This document shows, piece after piece, positions 36,365 to 46,783 of a stretch of DNA of 64,000 bases; position 1 is the stretch's first letter; the number at the start of each line of letters is the position of its first letter. A program made the translations under genes and the position numbers. The DNA is from Leptospira abararensis (lineage in GTDB: Bacteria; Spirochaetota; Leptospiria; Leptospirales; Leptospiraceae): positions 68,979 through 132,978 of the forward strand of contig NZ_JAFFPR010000054.1 in assembly GCF_016918735.1 (NCBI RefSeq). The letters are read 5' to 3'. The notes beneath the pieces were generated by a model. That model made no database searches and was not told where the DNA came from. It was given only the letters and a program-made list of their open reading frames with translations.

Positions 36365-38032
36365 ATGGCAGAACAAAAAAAAGAAACATTAGCAGAAAAA
36401 GTAAAACGCCTCAGTCGAGGTCTTAGAGGATCACTTGTTGACAGTTTGAAAGACGAACATACTGGATCTTTACGTTCTGATGACCAACTATTACTGAAGT
36501 TTCATGGGATGTACCAACAAGATGATAGGGATCGCAGAGAGGAACGTGCCGCCAAAAAATTAGAACGTTTGTATTCCTTTATGATCCGTTTACGAATTCC
36601 TGGGGGAATGATTGGTCCGGTTCATTGGGAAGCCTTACACAATGTTGCAGGTGAAAATTCAACTGGCACTATCAAAATCACAACACGGCAAACTGTCCAA
36701 CTCCATGGGATTTTAAAATCGAAAATCAAACCTACCATCAAAGCCTTTGATTCCGTATTTTTAGATTCGATTGCGGCTTGTGGGGATGTGAATCGTAACG
36801 TAACTTGTACTTCCAATCCTGCCACAAGTCCCTTACACAAAGAAGTTTTTGGATACGCAGGAGAAATCAGTCGTTCTCTTTTACCAAAAACCAGAGCCTA
36901 TTATGAGATATGGCTGGATGAAAATCTTTTAGCAGAAAAAGAAGAACCGGAAGACCCTTTGTATAAGGATGTATACCTTCCTCGTAAGTTTAAAATCGCA
37001 ATTGCCATCCCACCTTACAATGATGTGGATCTTTTTACCAATGATATTGGGCTTATTGCCATCATTGAAAATGGACAACTGCTTGGATTCAATGTAGCAG
37101 TTGGTGGGGGTCTTGGAACCACTCATGGAAATGCGGATACCTACCCAAGAGTCGGAACTGTATTTGGTTATATTCCTAAAAAAGACATCTTAAAAGTTGT
37201 CTATGAAATTGTAACAGTCCAAAGAGATTTTGGAAATCGCGAAGACAGAAAACTTTCTCGTTTAAAATACACCTTGGATCGGTTAGGTGTTGAGTTTTAC
37301 AAACGAGAAGTGGAAAAACGTGTTGGGATTAGTTTTGAACCAGCAAAAGAATATCAATTCACACAAAGATCGGATGATTTTGGTTGGAAACAAGATGTGG
37401 CAGGAAACTGGCATTATACATTGTTTGTGGAGAATGGTCGTGTATGTGACGAACATGGATATAACCTAAAAACGGCACTACTCGAAGTTTCTAAAACAAG
37501 AAGGGCTACATTCCGTTTTACTTGTAACCAAAACCTAATTCTCTCTGATATTTTTCCAAAAGATAAGGATCTCATAGAGTCCATTCTTGTGAAGTTTGGG
37601 GTTCATCGCAAAACTCAGGAAATTTCACCCATTCGCAAAAATTCCATTGCTTGTGTGGCACTTAGCACTTGTTCCTTGGCACTTGCCGAAGGACAAAGAT
37701 ACCTTCCTAGCCTTATCGATAAAATTGAACCCATCCTTGGAAAACATGGACTATCTGAGGAACCAGTATCGATTCGAATGACCGGTTGTCCGAATGGATG
37801 TGCAAGGCCTTATATCTCAGAGATTGGTCTTGTGGGAACGTCTTACGGTAAATATAACCTACACTTAGGTGCAGATGCCGAAGGATACCGACTCAATAAA
37901 AAGTATAAAGATGATTTGGATGAGTCGGCAATCTTACTTGAGTTAGATGGACTCTTTGGCAGGTTTTCGAAAGAAAGAAATTCCAAAGAATCCTTTGGAG
38001 ACTATATCAATCGAATTGGAATCTTAAATTAA
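36365..38032 (+). CDS. cysI: Sulfite reductase hemoprotein beta-component
   Basis: A 555-residue siroheme-[4Fe-4S] enzyme that reduces sulfite to sulfide with six electrons. The cluster/siroheme cysteines are C430 and C436 (CVALSTC) and C475 and C479 (GCPNGC), with the expected C-x5-C...C-x3-C spacing. Two ferredoxin-like nitrite/sulfite reductase repeats precede (RIPGGMIGPVHWEAL, TIKITTRQTVQLHGI), and siroheme-binding Arg residues lie in the N-terminal half. Pairing with CysJ identifies it as sulfite rather than nitrite reductase. It overlaps the convergent SBF transporter gene by 4 bp. Confidence 0.93.
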   Translation: MAEQKKETLAEKVKRLSRGLRGSLVDSLKDEHTGSLRSDDQLLLKFHGMYQQDDRDRREERAAKKLERLYSFMIRLRIPGGMIGPVHWEALHNVAGENSTGTIKITTRQTVQLHGILKSKIKPTIKAFDSVFLDSIAACGDVNRNVTCTSNPATSPLHKEVFGYAGEISRSLLPKTRAYYEIWLDENLLAEKEEPEDPLYKDVYLPRKFKIAIAIPPYNDVDLFTNDIGLIAIIENGQLLGFNVAVGGGLGTTHGNADTYPRVGTVFGYIPKKDILKVVYEIVTVQRDFGNREDRKLSRLKYTLDRLGVEFYKREVEKRVGISFEPAKEYQFTQRSDDFGWKQDVAGNWHYTLFVENGRVCDEHGYNLKTALLEVSKTRRATFRFTCNQNLILSDIFPKDKDLIESILVKFGVHRKTQEISPIRKNSIACVALSTCSLALAEGQRYLPSLIDKIEPILGKHGLSEEPVSIRMTGCPNGCARPYISEIGLVGTSYGKYNLHLGADAEGYRLNKKYKDDLDESAILLELDGLFGRFSKERNSKESFGDYINRIGILN

Positions 38033-38937
38033 GATTCCAACTCCTTCGGAGAAGTTTTGTTCCAATAACTAGCAATCGCGGCACCGGCAATCAGGTGCCA
38101 AATTCCCCACCAAGCACATATCATTGCCATTCCTCCCAAACCATCAAAAAAATTAAAAACAATGGCAAGTCCAAGACTTGAGTTTTGAATTCCTGTTTCT
38201 ATCGCCACAGTCTTTCTATCTCCGAGAGGCAATCGGAAAAGTTTCGCAAAGTAATACCCGAGAGAAAGCCCCGCTAAGTTCATAAGGAATACAAGTCCAA
38301 AGAGAAGGTGGATGTATTCTTTAAAGAATTTCCAGTTGGTGGCAAGAGCTCCCACGATAAAGAAAGCGAGTAGTAAAATGGAAATCCTTTGCACCCCACG
38401 TTTAACTGTGTGGGTAATTTTGGGGAATAGTTTTTGAAATAGAATTCCCAGTATCAATGGAATGAGTAACAGTAAAGTGACAGAAACCAAAATCTCATAT
38501 GGGCTAACGGAGATCGACTTTAGATATTCCCGAGTGACTGGCAGTAAATTCCCCCAAAAGAAAAATCCAAGTGGTGTTAGGATAAATGCAAATGCAGAAG
38601 AGAATGTAGTAAGACTCACCGATAGCGCTAAATTTCCTTTTGCCAAATGGGTGAAAAAATTGGACATATTCCCACCAGGACAAGAGGCTACAAGCACCAT
38701 CCCCAGGGCAAGGCCTGGATGGGGATTGATTACCCAAATGATGAGGAGAGTGGCAACTGGTAACAAGATGTATTGGCTAAACAGACCAACAAACGCTGGT
38801 TTGGGATAACGCAAAAGGTGACGGAAATCCTGCAACTTTAGTTCCAAGGCAATTCCAAACATAATAAAACCAATAAGAGCATTGATTAAATAGACTGAGT
38901 CTTTGTTAAAGTTAAGGCGAACTGCATTGATATCCAT
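38029..38937 (-). CDS. Bile acid:sodium symporter (SBF/BASS) family transporter
   Basis: A 302-residue polytopic inner-membrane protein with about nine or ten membrane segments. The family hallmarks are GIALELKLQDFRHLLRYPKP near the N-terminus and ASCPGGNMSNFFTHLAKGNLALSVSLT, the crossover/sodium-site region; the later AIETGIQNSSLGLAIV is also conserved. BASS relatives move organic anions such as bile acids, pyruvate, pantothenate or glucosinolates with Na+. Position next to a TauD-like dioxygenase and the cys genes suggests an organosulfur substrate, which is inference. It shares no overlap with the upstream dioxygenase gene but begins at its very end. Confidence 0.85.
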   Translation of the reverse strand: MDINAVRLNFNKDSVYLINALIGFIMFGIALELKLQDFRHLLRYPKPAFVGLFSQYILLPVATLLIIWVINPHPGLALGMVLVASCPGGNMSNFFTHLAKGNLALSVSLTTFSSAFAFILTPLGFFFWGNLLPVTREYLKSISVSPYEILVSVTLLLLIPLILGILFQKLFPKITHTVKRGVQRISILLLAFFIVGALATNWKFFKEYIHLLFGLVFLMNLAGLSLGYYFAKLFRLPLGDRKTVAIETGIQNSSLGLAIVFNFFDGLGGMAMICAWWGIWHLIAGAAIASYWNKTSPKELES

Positions 38938-40005
38938 TTATTCAGACCAACCTACAAGGATTCTGCGGGGTCCAGTGAAGGGCAACCTTCCATGAGAAAC
39001 CGAAAAATTATCAATGATAAGAACATCTCCTGTTTGCCATGGAATCGCGACTAGATGTTTCCAAAATAAGTTTGAAATTGATTTCATTTCCTTTGTTGTG
39101 ATCTCCTCTCCATTTCCATAGGTGACATGAACGTCATGTGATTCTTGACCTGAAATTCGTTTGATGAGAGTGAGCAGTGTGAGTAACAATGCAACACCAA
39201 GAGAACGAAATGTTTTTTGTCGTTTGAAAATTTTCCAAACTTCACTCACTGCTGCTTGGTAATGAAAGGTTTGGGAATGGTTGTGCCAGGCGATCGTTTT
39301 TGCTTCTGGATGGATACGAAACCCTGATTGTTCGTTAGTGATGGTTAAGGAATCCACTCCAGACCAATCCAATTGAAATCTATTTTCTTCAGAGATTTTA
39401 TTTACTTCCGTAAGATTGGTCGTACCAAACATTTCATCCCAACGTTTGGTTTTCCATAACGAGAAACGCGCCGTTGTGGACGGGCCATCGTATCTCCTTC
39501 TGTAACGAATCCCAAGTTTTTGAATTTTATCTTTGATCTTTGGATCGATCTCTTTATAAATTTCACGAAGATCGGTGAGGGGTGTTTCGCCTCCAAATTC
39601 CGAAGCCTTTTCTGCATAAAAGAATAAAAGTTTCGGGGGATTGTCGAGAAAACTCATCTCGGCATGTTGCATGATTGGATAGTGGGGAGGGAGTTCACTT
39701 GCAGTAAACACGTGTTTCACGACCTGATCTCGGGGAGAGGTTCCTAAATAAAATTCTCCCAGTTTTTCATCAGTTGCAAAGAGGATGGATTGGAAGTCCG
39801 TTGCCTCGTGGACAGGAAAACCACGTAGTAGTATGGCGCCGTAAGTCCTTAGGTCCTCTCTCCATTCCTTCTGGTTTTTTTTGACCCAGTTGGTGAGATC
39901 GAGTAATTCTTTTTCCTCTGTGGGCTCATAAACAAGGGGAAGTTTGGTCTCCCCGAGGAAAGATTTTCTGATCCATTTTGTGGCAGTCGAGGTCGTTTGG
40001 CTCAT
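38938..40005 (-). CDS. TauD/TfdA-family Fe(II)/2-oxoglutarate dioxygenase
   Basis: A 355-residue non-haem iron dioxygenase. The metal facial triad is the HxE of IMQHAEMSF and a distal His in SVSHGRLPFTGPRRILV, where the Arg that binds 2-oxoglutarate also lies. Family members hydroxylate taurine, sulfonates, phenoxyacetates or carnitine precursors. A location between a BASS transporter and the cysNDH operon suggests desulfonation of an organosulfur compound, which would provide sulfite for CysJI, but other substrates are possible. It has an insert with a hydrophobic stretch (SLGVALLLTLLTLIK) that is unusual for TauD. Start ATG 40005. Confidence 0.8.
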   Translation of the reverse strand: MSQTTSTATKWIRKSFLGETKLPLVYEPTEEKELLDLTNWVKKNQKEWREDLRTYGAILLRGFPVHEATDFQSILFATDEKLGEFYLGTSPRDQVVKHVFTASELPPHYPIMQHAEMSFLDNPPKLLFFYAEKASEFGGETPLTDLREIYKEIDPKIKDKIQKLGIRYRRRYDGPSTTARFSLWKTKRWDEMFGTTNLTEVNKISEENRFQLDWSGVDSLTITNEQSGFRIHPEAKTIAWHNHSQTFHYQAAVSEVWKIFKRQKTFRSLGVALLLTLLTLIKRISGQESHDVHVTYGNGEEITTKEMKSISNLFWKHLVAIPWQTGDVLIIDNFSVSHGRLPFTGPRRILVGWSE

Positions 40006-40073
40006 ATAATTGCCAGTTTAACGAACCGGGTAGATTTAAATCAAGATAAATTCTGTTATATTGAACAAAATTT

Positions 40074-41306
40074 CTACAATAACATTCCTGCTGCTACGGT
40101 TTGGTTGGTCCCTTCGTCGACCAAGATGAAACTTCCTGTCCCACGAATTTTGGAATAGGGGTCGTAAGCTACAGGTTTTGCTGTTCGGATCGTAACCTTT
40201 CCAATTTCATTGAGACCTAAGTTTGCCTGTTCTATTTTTTCGTGAGTGCTTGTTTCCACTCGGTATTCCAAAGAACGAATGGATGCTTTTACGGAATTGG
40301 TTGTTTGACGCAGTAGATATTTAGATCCAGGAGTCATTACTTTCTGGTCCATCCAACATATATGAGCTTCCAAATCTTGAGAGGTTGTTGGCTCCTGACC
40401 ACTGACAACGATCATATCTCCGCGGCTCACATCGATTTCATCTTCCAATCGAATGGTCACAGACATAGGGGCGAAGGCTTTTGGAACAGAACCCGCATAG
40501 GTATCAATGGCTTTGATTTTGGATTTGAGTCCACTCGGTAAAACTGTGATGGAATCCCCTACAGTAAAGTGGCCACTGCGGATTTGTCCCGCATAACCCC
40601 TGTAATCATGGAATTCCGTTGTTTGTGGTCGAATTATATTTTGTACGGGAAATCTTGGAGCCGGAGACTCTTCTTCTGTATGTAGTTCGATGTCTTCTAA
40701 AAACCCAAGAAGTGATTTTTCTTTCCACCAAGGCATGGACGCTGATAGATCTACCACATTATCTCCGTTGAGTGCCGAGATGGGTAGGAAGTGGATAGAT
40801 TTTAAATCTAAGTCTTTGGCAAATTCCAAATATTGTTTTTTGATATTTAAAAATACTTCTTCTGAAAAATCTACCAAATCCATTTTGTTGATACATACAA
40901 CGACATATGGAATTCGAAGGAGTGATACTATGTAGGAGTGGCGATAGGTTTGTTCGATTACCCCTTTTCTAGCATCAATTAAAATGATCGCCAGATCCGA
41001 GTTAGATGCCCCTGTTACCATGTTTCTTGTGTATTGGACATGGCCCGGTGCGTCGGCAATGATAAACTTTCTTTTCGGTGTTGAAAAGTATTTATAAGCA
41101 ACATCGATGGTGATTCCTTGTTCTCTTTCGGCTTTTAGTCCATCAGTGAGAAGGGCTAAGTTAATTTGTCCATTCACTTGTCCGGCTTTTTCAATGGCTT
41201 CTAGTTGGTCTTGAAAAATAGATTTACTATCGTATAACAATCGACCGATGAGAGTTGATTTCCCATCATCCACACTACCTGCAGTAATAAAACGTAAAAT
41301 ATCCAT
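40074..41306 (-). CDS. cysN: Sulfate adenylyltransferase subunit 1 (GTPase)
   Basis: A 410-residue EF-Tu-like GTPase that drives APS formation by the CysD subunit. G-motifs are GSVDDGKST (P-loop), DAPGHVQY (G3) and NKMD (G4), followed by two beta-barrel domains. There is no C-terminal APS-kinase (CysC) fusion. That agrees with the adjacent cysH, which looks like an APS rather than a PAPS reductase. The ATG abuts the cysD stop, so expression is coupled. Confidence 0.94.
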   Translation of the reverse strand: MDILRFITAGSVDDGKSTLIGRLLYDSKSIFQDQLEAIEKAGQVNGQINLALLTDGLKAEREQGITIDVAYKYFSTPKRKFIIADAPGHVQYTRNMVTGASNSDLAIILIDARKGVIEQTYRHSYIVSLLRIPYVVVCINKMDLVDFSEEVFLNIKKQYLEFAKDLDLKSIHFLPISALNGDNVVDLSASMPWWKEKSLLGFLEDIELHTEEESPAPRFPVQNIIRPQTTEFHDYRGYAGQIRSGHFTVGDSITVLPSGLKSKIKAIDTYAGSVPKAFAPMSVTIRLEDEIDVSRGDMIVVSGQEPTTSQDLEAHICWMDQKVMTPGSKYLLRQTTNSVKASIRSLEYRVETSTHEKIEQANLGLNEIGKVTIRTAKPVAYDPYSKIRGTGSFILVDEGTNQTVAAGMLL

Positions 41307-42214
41307 TAAAAATACCCACCTTTTTTTCTATCTTCCATTGCTGCTTCGGAACGTTTGTCATCCAAACGAGATCCTCTTTCTGTGGTTCTTGAAACTTGAA
41401 TTTCGCGAATGATATCATCAATAGTATTGGCTTCTGATTCCACTGCCGCAGTGCAAGTCATATCACCTACAGTTCGGAACCGAACCGTTCTTGTTTCTAC
41501 TTTATCGGAATTGTCCAAACTAATGAATTTTGATACCGGAAACACTAGGTCTTCTCGCCATACAATTTCTCTTTGGTGAGAAAAGTATAAAGAAGGAAGT
41601 TCGATGTTTTCTTTACGGATGTATTCCCAAACATCAAGTTCGGTCCAGTTACTGATGGGAAAAACTCGCACATTTTCCCCTACATGAATTTTTCCGTTAT
41701 AAATATTCCAGAGTTCAGGGCGTTGGAGTTTTGGATCCCAAGATCCAAATTCATCTCTTACCGAAAAAATTCTTTCTTTCGCACGAGCTTTTTCTTCATC
41801 CCGTCGAGCTCCCCCAATACAAGCATCAAATTTGAATTCCGCAATGGTATCGAGAAGTGTCACTGCTTGGATTCCGTTTCGACTGGGAAACTTTCCTTTT
41901 TCTTCCACGGCTTTTCCCTGGTCGATGGAATCTTGCACATAACGAACCACTAGTTTTTCACCCGTTTTTTCTGCCAAATCATCTCTAAATTTGAGCGCCT
42001 CATCAAAGTTATGCCCTGTATCAATATGGACTAAGGGAAAAGGAAATTTTCCTGGACGAAATGCTTTGAGAGCAAGATGTACGAGACATATCGAATCTTT
42101 ACCGCCAGAAAAAAGTAATGCTGGTCTTTCAAATTGGGCAGCCACTTCTCGTAAGATATAAATGGCTTCTGATTCGAGTTGGTCTAAATGAGAAAGTCGA
42201 TGTAAGTCGGTCAT
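41306..42214 (-). CDS. cysD: Sulfate adenylyltransferase subunit 2
   Basis: A 302-residue ATP sulfurylase catalytic subunit, forming adenosine 5'-phosphosulfate from ATP and sulfate. The PP-loop SGGKDSICLVHLALKAF binds ATP pyrophosphate. HIDTGHNF, GGARRDEEKARAKER and FPISNWTELDVWEYI are family blocks. The start is ATG 42214 (MTDLHRL); the frame extends further upstream without homology and overlaps cysH. cysH ends 8 nt before this start. CysD acts as a heterodimer with CysN. Confidence 0.94.
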   Translation of the reverse strand: MTDLHRLSHLDQLESEAIYILREVAAQFERPALLFSGGKDSICLVHLALKAFRPGKFPFPLVHIDTGHNFDEALKFRDDLAEKTGEKLVVRYVQDSIDQGKAVEEKGKFPSRNGIQAVTLLDTIAEFKFDACIGGARRDEEKARAKERIFSVRDEFGSWDPKLQRPELWNIYNGKIHVGENVRVFPISNWTELDVWEYIRKENIELPSLYFSHQREIVWREDLVFPVSKFISLDNSDKVETRTVRFRTVGDMTCTAAVESEANTIDDIIREIQVSRTTERGSRLDDKRSEAAMEDRKKGGYF

Positions 42215-42222
42215 GTTACGTA

Positions 42223-42948
42223 TTATCCTTTTTTCGGTGTGAGTTTGCCGTCTACCCAGTGCAAACCGCACTCTTTTTTTGATTCTTGTTCCCACCACCA
42301 ACGCCCTGCACGAAAGTCTTCTCCCGGTTCAATGGCACGTGTACACGGAGCACATCCGATACTAGGGAAACCTTTGTCGTGTAATAGATTGTAAGGTACA
42401 TTGTGTTCGCGAATGTACTTCCAAGTGTCTTCAAAGGACCATAAAAGTAATGGTTGGTATTTGATTAAATTTCTTTGTGAATCGGTTTCGAAAATAGACA
42501 TTTCCGTTCGAAAGCCCGATTGGTCTTTTCTTAAACCAGTGACCCAAACTTCTGTGTCTTTTAAAATGAGATCAAGCGGAACGAGTTTGCGAATCCGACA
42601 ACATTCTTTTCTTAATTCTAAAGAATCATAAAAAGCATTGGGACCATTTTGTTCTACAAAGACCTTAATTTCTTTTTCGCTTGGATAAAAGGCTTCGATT
42701 TTTGCCCCATAACGCATATTTGTTTTTTGCCAAACATCATAGGTTTCTTGAAAGAGGCGTCCTGTATCGAGTGTAGCAATGCGGATATCGATGTTGTTTT
42801 CGAGGATAGCGTGCGTGATGGCCTGGTCTTCCAATCCGAAACTTGTCGTAAAAACGACTTTTTTTGGATAGTCCAAACTCAATTGTCGTAAACCCTGTTC
42901 GAGCGAGAGGGAGGTATAGGTTTCTGTCAAAACTTCCAAATTTCCCAT
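42223..42948 (-). CDS. cysH: Adenylyl-sulfate (APS) reductase, assimilatory
   Basis: A 241-residue thioredoxin-dependent reductase that releases sulfite from the activated sulfate nucleotide. The Cys pairs C116-C117 (KECCRIRK) and C199/C202 (GCAPC) bind a [4Fe-4S] cluster and mark the APS-specific branch; PAPS reductases lack them. The catalytic Cys is C227 in the C-terminal ECGLH. The PP-loop-like segment VVFTTSFGLEDQAITHAI and the LDTGRLFQETY block are present. It starts the cysHDN operon and has a 25-bp palindrome 16 nt upstream of its ATG. Confidence 0.93.
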   Translation of the reverse strand: MGNLEVLTETYTSLSLEQGLRQLSLDYPKKVVFTTSFGLEDQAITHAILENNIDIRIATLDTGRLFQETYDVWQKTNMRYGAKIEAFYPSEKEIKVFVEQNGPNAFYDSLELRKECCRIRKLVPLDLILKDTEVWVTGLRKDQSGFRTEMSIFETDSQRNLIKYQPLLLWSFEDTWKYIREHNVPYNLLHDKGFPSIGCAPCTRAIEPGEDFRAGRWWWEQESKKECGLHWVDGKLTPKKG

Positions 42949-42964
42949 TTTTTTCCAATCCTAC

Positions 42965-42989
42965 CGTCCAATGTTTTGTATATTGGACG
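42965..42989. promoter_or_regulatory. Perfect palindromic operator candidate before cysH
   Basis: CGTCCAAT (42965-42972), a 9-nt spacer and ATTGGACG (42982-42989) form a perfect 8-bp dyad, located 16 nt upstream of the cysH ATG and after cysA. No T-run follows on either strand, so it is not a terminator. A degenerate version (CTCCAAT-N9-ATTTGTC) occurs before sbp at 46784-46806. Confidence 0.6.
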
Positions 42990-43016
42990 ATTTGTAAACT
43001 ATATTAGCGGAAAATA

Positions 43017-44081
43017 CTAGATAGAGAAGTCTTCTACGTAAACTTTTGCTTTTTTAATCCTTAAATAGACCGTTTCCCCTGGCAAAAGGTTTAAAATCCG
43101 GTAAATTTCCTGTTCCAAAACCGACTCGATGAGAGTGCCTGTATCGATTCGTTTCAGCTCCACTCGCACATTCCTTCCCGTGGAATGGATGTATTGGATT
43201 TCGGCAGCAATGCCTTGGTCCGCTTCCCTGACAATTTCAACGTCGTAAGGGCGAACATAAGCAACAGCTACGGATTCTTTTACATCCTGGTGTTCCGAAC
43301 TCTCAAGTGCAAAGTTTCCAATTTTGGTTTTCCCTTCTTCGATCCGGCCATGGAAGAGATTTACATCTCCGAGGAAATGGAAAACAAAAGGGGACTTGGG
43401 TTTGTTGTACACTTCGTCCGGGCTTCCTACTTGTTCTAGTTGGCCTTGGTTTAAGATGACGATGCGGTCACTCACTTCGAGTGCCTCTTCTTGGTCATGG
43501 GTGACAAATACACTCGTGATATGGATTTCATCATGGAGGCGGCGGAGCCAGTTTCTGAGTTCCTTTCTTACCTTGGCATCAAGAGCACCGAAGGGTTCAT
43601 CCAGTAATAAAAATTTTGGTTCGATCGCAAGGGCTCGGGCAAGGGCCACACGTTGGCGTTGCCCACCTGACAATTCATGTGGGTAACGGTTATGGAATTT
43701 TTCGAGTTGGATGAGGGTGAGTAATTTCGAAACTTTTTCCCGAATTTCTTTTTTGGAAGGTCGGAGGACTTTGGGTCTTACTTCCAAACCAAAACCAATG
43801 TTCTCCGCAATGGTCATGTGGCGAAACAGAGCATAGTGTTGGAAAACAAACCCGACTTCCCCATTTTGAATTCTGGACTTGGATAAATTTTCACCAACGA
43901 ACTCCACCTTGCCTGAAGTTGGTTCTTCTAGGCCTGCAATGATTCGTAGTAAGGTGGTTTTTCCAGATCCCGAAGGACCAAGTAAGGCCACAAGTTCTCC
44001 ATCAGGGATAGTGAGGTTGACACTTTTTAAAGCAGTGAACGACCCAAAGGTTTTATTAACGTTATTAATTTCAATCGGCAT
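43017..44081 (-). CDS. cysA: Sulfate/thiosulfate ABC transporter ATP-binding protein
   Basis: A 354-residue ATPase that energises sulfate import. Walker A is GPSGSGKTT, the Q-loop is in FVFQHYALF, the signature [15 protein letters not shown] and Walker [12 protein letters not shown], with H-loop in [12 protein letters not shown]. The C-terminal ~110 residues form a TOBE/MOP-like regulatory domain. It overlaps cysW by 11 nt, is the last gene of the sbp-cysT-cysW-cysA operon, and is followed by the cysH operon. Confidence 0.92.
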   Translation of the reverse strand: MPIEINNVNKTFGSFTALKSVNLTIPDGELVALLGPSGSGKTTLLRIIAGLEEPTSGKVEFVGENLSKSRIQNGEVGFVFQHYALFRHMTIAENIGFGLEVRPKVLRPSKKEIREKVSKLLTLIQLEKFHNRYPHELSGGQRQRVALARALAIEPKFLLLDEPFGALDAKVRKELRNWLRRLHDEIHITSVFVTHDQEEALEVSDRIVILNQGQLEQVGSPDEVYNKPKSPFVFHFLGDVNLFHGRIEEGKTKIGNFALESSEHQDVKESVAVAYVRPYDVEIVREADQGIAAEIQYIHSTGRNVRVELKRIDTGTLIESVLEQEIYRILNLLPGETVYLRIKKAKVYVEDFSI

Positions 44082-44886
44082 TTTTTTGACTCGCGGTTCG
44101 TTTTTCCAAAATCAATTTAAAGATGAGTGTGAGTAGAGAGAGAAACACAAGTAAGGTGGCACAGGCAAAAGCACCTACCGAATCAAACTCATTGTATAAC
44201 ATTTCTATATGAAGAGGAAGTGTAGTGGTTTTTCCTCGGATATGTCCACTGAGTACGGAAACCGCGCCAAACTCTCCCATGGCCCTAGCATTACAAAGAA
44301 TGATCCCGTATAACAGACCCCATTTAATGTTCGGAAGTATGACACGTTTCAAAAGTTGGAAAAAACTGGCACCTAATAAAAGACCAGCTTCCTCTTCTTC
44401 TCTTCCTTGGCTTTGCATAAGGGGAATGAGTTCTCGTGCAACAAAGGGAAAGGTAATAAATACAGTCGCAAGGATAAGGCCTGGTGTATTAAATACAATT
44501 TTGATTCCATGTGTGGAAAGAAAGTCTCCAAAGATACCTTGCCTACCGAATAACAATAAAAAGATGAGCCCGGACACAACGGGAGAAACAGCAAAGGGTG
44601 AATCAATGATCGTAACTAAAATATTTTTACCAGGGAATTGGAACCTGGTGATGGTAAAAGCTGCCGTCACACCAAAAACTGTATTTAAAATGACTGAAAC
44701 TACGGATACTTTTACAGTAAGTCCAATCGCATAGAGGGCATATTCTCCTGTGATGGATTCAATGTATTTAGGGATCCCTTCGGAAAAGGCTTCCGAAAAA
44801 ACAGTATAGATGGGTAAAAGTAGAATGATCCCCGCAAGGATATAAGCTAAAAATACCAGGAAAATCGGCAAAATTTTAATTTTCAT
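44071..44886 (-). CDS. cysW: Sulfate ABC transporter permease
   Basis: A 271-residue inner-membrane permease with six predicted membrane segments. The EAA loop is [28 protein letters not shown], which contacts the CysA ATPase, and [15 protein letters not shown] follows as in CysW. It forms a heterodimer with CysT. Coupled by ATGA overlap to cysT upstream and by an 11-nt overlap to cysA downstream. Confidence 0.92.
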   Translation of the reverse strand: MKIKILPIFLVFLAYILAGIILLLPIYTVFSEAFSEGIPKYIESITGEYALYAIGLTVKVSVVSVILNTVFGVTAAFTITRFQFPGKNILVTIIDSPFAVSPVVSGLIFLLLFGRQGIFGDFLSTHGIKIVFNTPGLILATVFITFPFVARELIPLMQSQGREEEEAGLLLGASFFQLLKRVILPNIKWGLLYGIILCNARAMGEFGAVSVLSGHIRGKTTTLPLHIEMLYNEFDSVGAFACATLLVFLSLLTLIFKLILEKRTASQKNAD

Positions 44887-45707
44887 GTTAATTTTTTAGA
44901 TGCCCGGTCTTGGAGTAAATTAATCAAAAACATAAATAGAAAAGAAGTAAGTAACATCACAAGAGCAATTGAAGTTGCTTTTTCATATTCGTATTGTTCT
45001 AGTTTGGTGACAATGAGTAGAGGCAGGATTTCTGTTTTGCCAGGGATGTTTCCTGAAATAAAAACAACAGATCCATATTCACCAATACTTCTGGCAAAGG
45101 CCATTCCCGTACCAGCTAAGATAGAAGGCCAAAGTTCTGGAAGTAATACTTTGTAAAATGTTTGGAACGGAGTGGCTCCAAGACAACGTGCACTTTCTTC
45201 TAATTCTTTCGGTAACTCTTCGATTACAGGTTGCACAGTTCGCACCACAAAAGGAAATCCTATAAAGACAAGTGCGATGACAATGCCAATGGGAGTGTAT
45301 GCAATTTTGATTCCCCATAAATCAAAAAAAGATCCAATGATTCCTTTTTGCGAATAGATGGTGGTCAGGGCAATTCCGGCAACTGCTGTCGGCAGAGTGA
45401 AAGGTAAATCGATTAAGGTATCGAGGAGTTTTTTAAAAGGAAAGTTATAACGGACAAGAACCCAGGCAAATAAAAATCCTATGAAGAGGTTGAGAATGGC
45501 TGAAATGATTCCCACACTGAAACTTAAAAAAAGGGCAGAGCGAATTCTTTCATCCGAAAACACTTCTAGGATTCCTGAAACTCCAATCCCGAGAGAATGA
45601 AAGAAGAGTCCTAGAAGGGGGATGATGACAACCGCGGACGAGTAAAAAACTGTCAGTCCTAAACTGATTCCAAAATGTAATTTTTTATACGGCCGCGTCT
45701 CTATCAT
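44883..45707 (-). CDS. cysT: Sulfate ABC transporter permease
   Basis: A 274-residue inner-membrane permease (also named CysU) with six predicted segments. The EAA loop is [29 protein letters not shown], followed by [24 protein letters not shown], which is typical of Cys[19 protein letters not shown] is the conserved membrane segment. It starts 3 nt after sbp stops and overlaps cysW by 4 nt, making one sulfate importer operon. Confidence 0.92.
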   Translation of the reverse strand: MIETRPYKKLHFGISLGLTVFYSSAVVIIPLLGLFFHSLGIGVSGILEVFSDERIRSALFLSFSVGIISAILNLFIGFLFAWVLVRYNFPFKKLLDTLIDLPFTLPTAVAGIALTTIYSQKGIIGSFFDLWGIKIAYTPIGIVIALVFIGFPFVVRTVQPVIEELPKELEESARCLGATPFQTFYKVLLPELWPSILAGTGMAFARSIGEYGSVVFISGNIPGKTEILPLLIVTKLEQYEYEKATSIALVMLLTSFLFMFLINLLQDRASKKLT

Positions 45708-45710
45708 ATT

Positions 45711-46748
45711 TTACTTAGTTTTGTAGATGGCATCAAAGACACCTGCATCTGCAAAATGTTTTTTCTGTGCAGAATCCCAAGTTTCTCCTAAATCGGATAG
45801 GGTAAATAGTTTGATGTTAGGAAATTCTTTGGCAGAAGTTTTTGCAGTCGCAGGGTCAGTAGGTCTAAAAAAATGTTTGGAAATGATAGTTTGTCCTTCT
45901 TTTGAATACAAGAACTCTAAGTAAGCGGTCGCTTTTTCCAAATTGCCTTTTTCTATAGCAGTTTTAGTCACAACAGCAACCGGTGTTTCTGCTTTGATTG
46001 ACTCTGATGGATACACAACTTCTAAAGTGTTTTTTCCTGATCTTTTTTCTTCATCTAGGGAAAGTTTTGCTTCATTTTCCCAAGTGATAAGCACATCACC
46101 AATTCCTCTTTGGACAAAAGTAGTTGTGGACCCGCGAGCCCCTGTGTCAAGAACCGATGTATTTTTGAAAAGTGCTTTGATAAACTCTGTTGCCTTTTCG
46201 TCTGACTTGTATTTGCGTTTTGCAAATCCGTATGCTGCCAAATAATTCCAACGAGCACCACCACTGGTCTTTGGATTGGGAGTGATGATAGAAACTCCTG
46301 GTTTTACTATGTCATCCCAATCTTTAATTTTTTTAGGATTGGATTTGCGAACCAAAAATACGATGGTAGAGAAGTAAGGAACACTATTATTAGGGAGTTT
46401 TTTTTGCCAGTTCTGTTCAATTAACCCTGATTTGGCGGAGATGTTATCAATGTCATAGGAAAGGGCCAGACTCACTACATCTGCATCGAGCCCATCAATC
46501 ACAGCACGAGCTTGTTTTCCTGATCCCCCATGGGATTGTTGGATGGCAAACTCAGTTCCTTTCTTTTCCTTCCAAACTTTTAGGAAGGATTTGTTAATTT
46601 CCTCATACAATTCCCTTGTTGGATCAAAAGAGACATGGAGGAACGTGGAATCCGCGGTCAGGGAAGAAAGGGTTCCGAGACCGATAAAAATGCACAATAT
46701 TGCAGAAATTATTGGTTTTTGACTAAGAATTCGGGTAAGTTTTTTCAT
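45711..46748 (-). CDS. sbp: Sulfate-binding periplasmic protein
   Basis: A 345-residue solute-binding protein with a signal peptide (hydrophobic residues about 13-31, cleavage near SLTADS). Family blocks are [36 protein letters not shown] with the sulfate-binding Ser/Gly residues, and [21 protein letters not shown]. It captures sulfate or thiosulfate and delivers it to CysTW. It is the first gene of the transporter operon and is divergent from fliK. A degenerate copy of the cysH palindrome lies 36-58 nt upstream of the ATG. Confidence 0.93.
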   Translation of the reverse strand: MKKLTRILSQKPIISAILCIFIGLGTLSSLTADSTFLHVSFDPTRELYEEINKSFLKVWKEKKGTEFAIQQSHGGSGKQARAVIDGLDADVVSLALSYDIDNISAKSGLIEQNWQKKLPNNSVPYFSTIVFLVRKSNPKKIKDWDDIVKPGVSIITPNPKTSGGARWNYLAAYGFAKRKYKSDEKATEFIKALFKNTSVLDTGARGSTTTFVQRGIGDVLITWENEAKLSLDEEKRSGKNTLEVVYPSESIKAETPVAVVTKTAIEKGNLEKATAYLEFLYSKEGQTIISKHFFRPTDPATAKTSAKEFPNIKLFTLSDLGETWDSAQKKHFADAGVFDAIYKTK

Positions 46749-46783
46749 TTTTGCGCCCTTTTGATTAATAAATCAAACTCATC

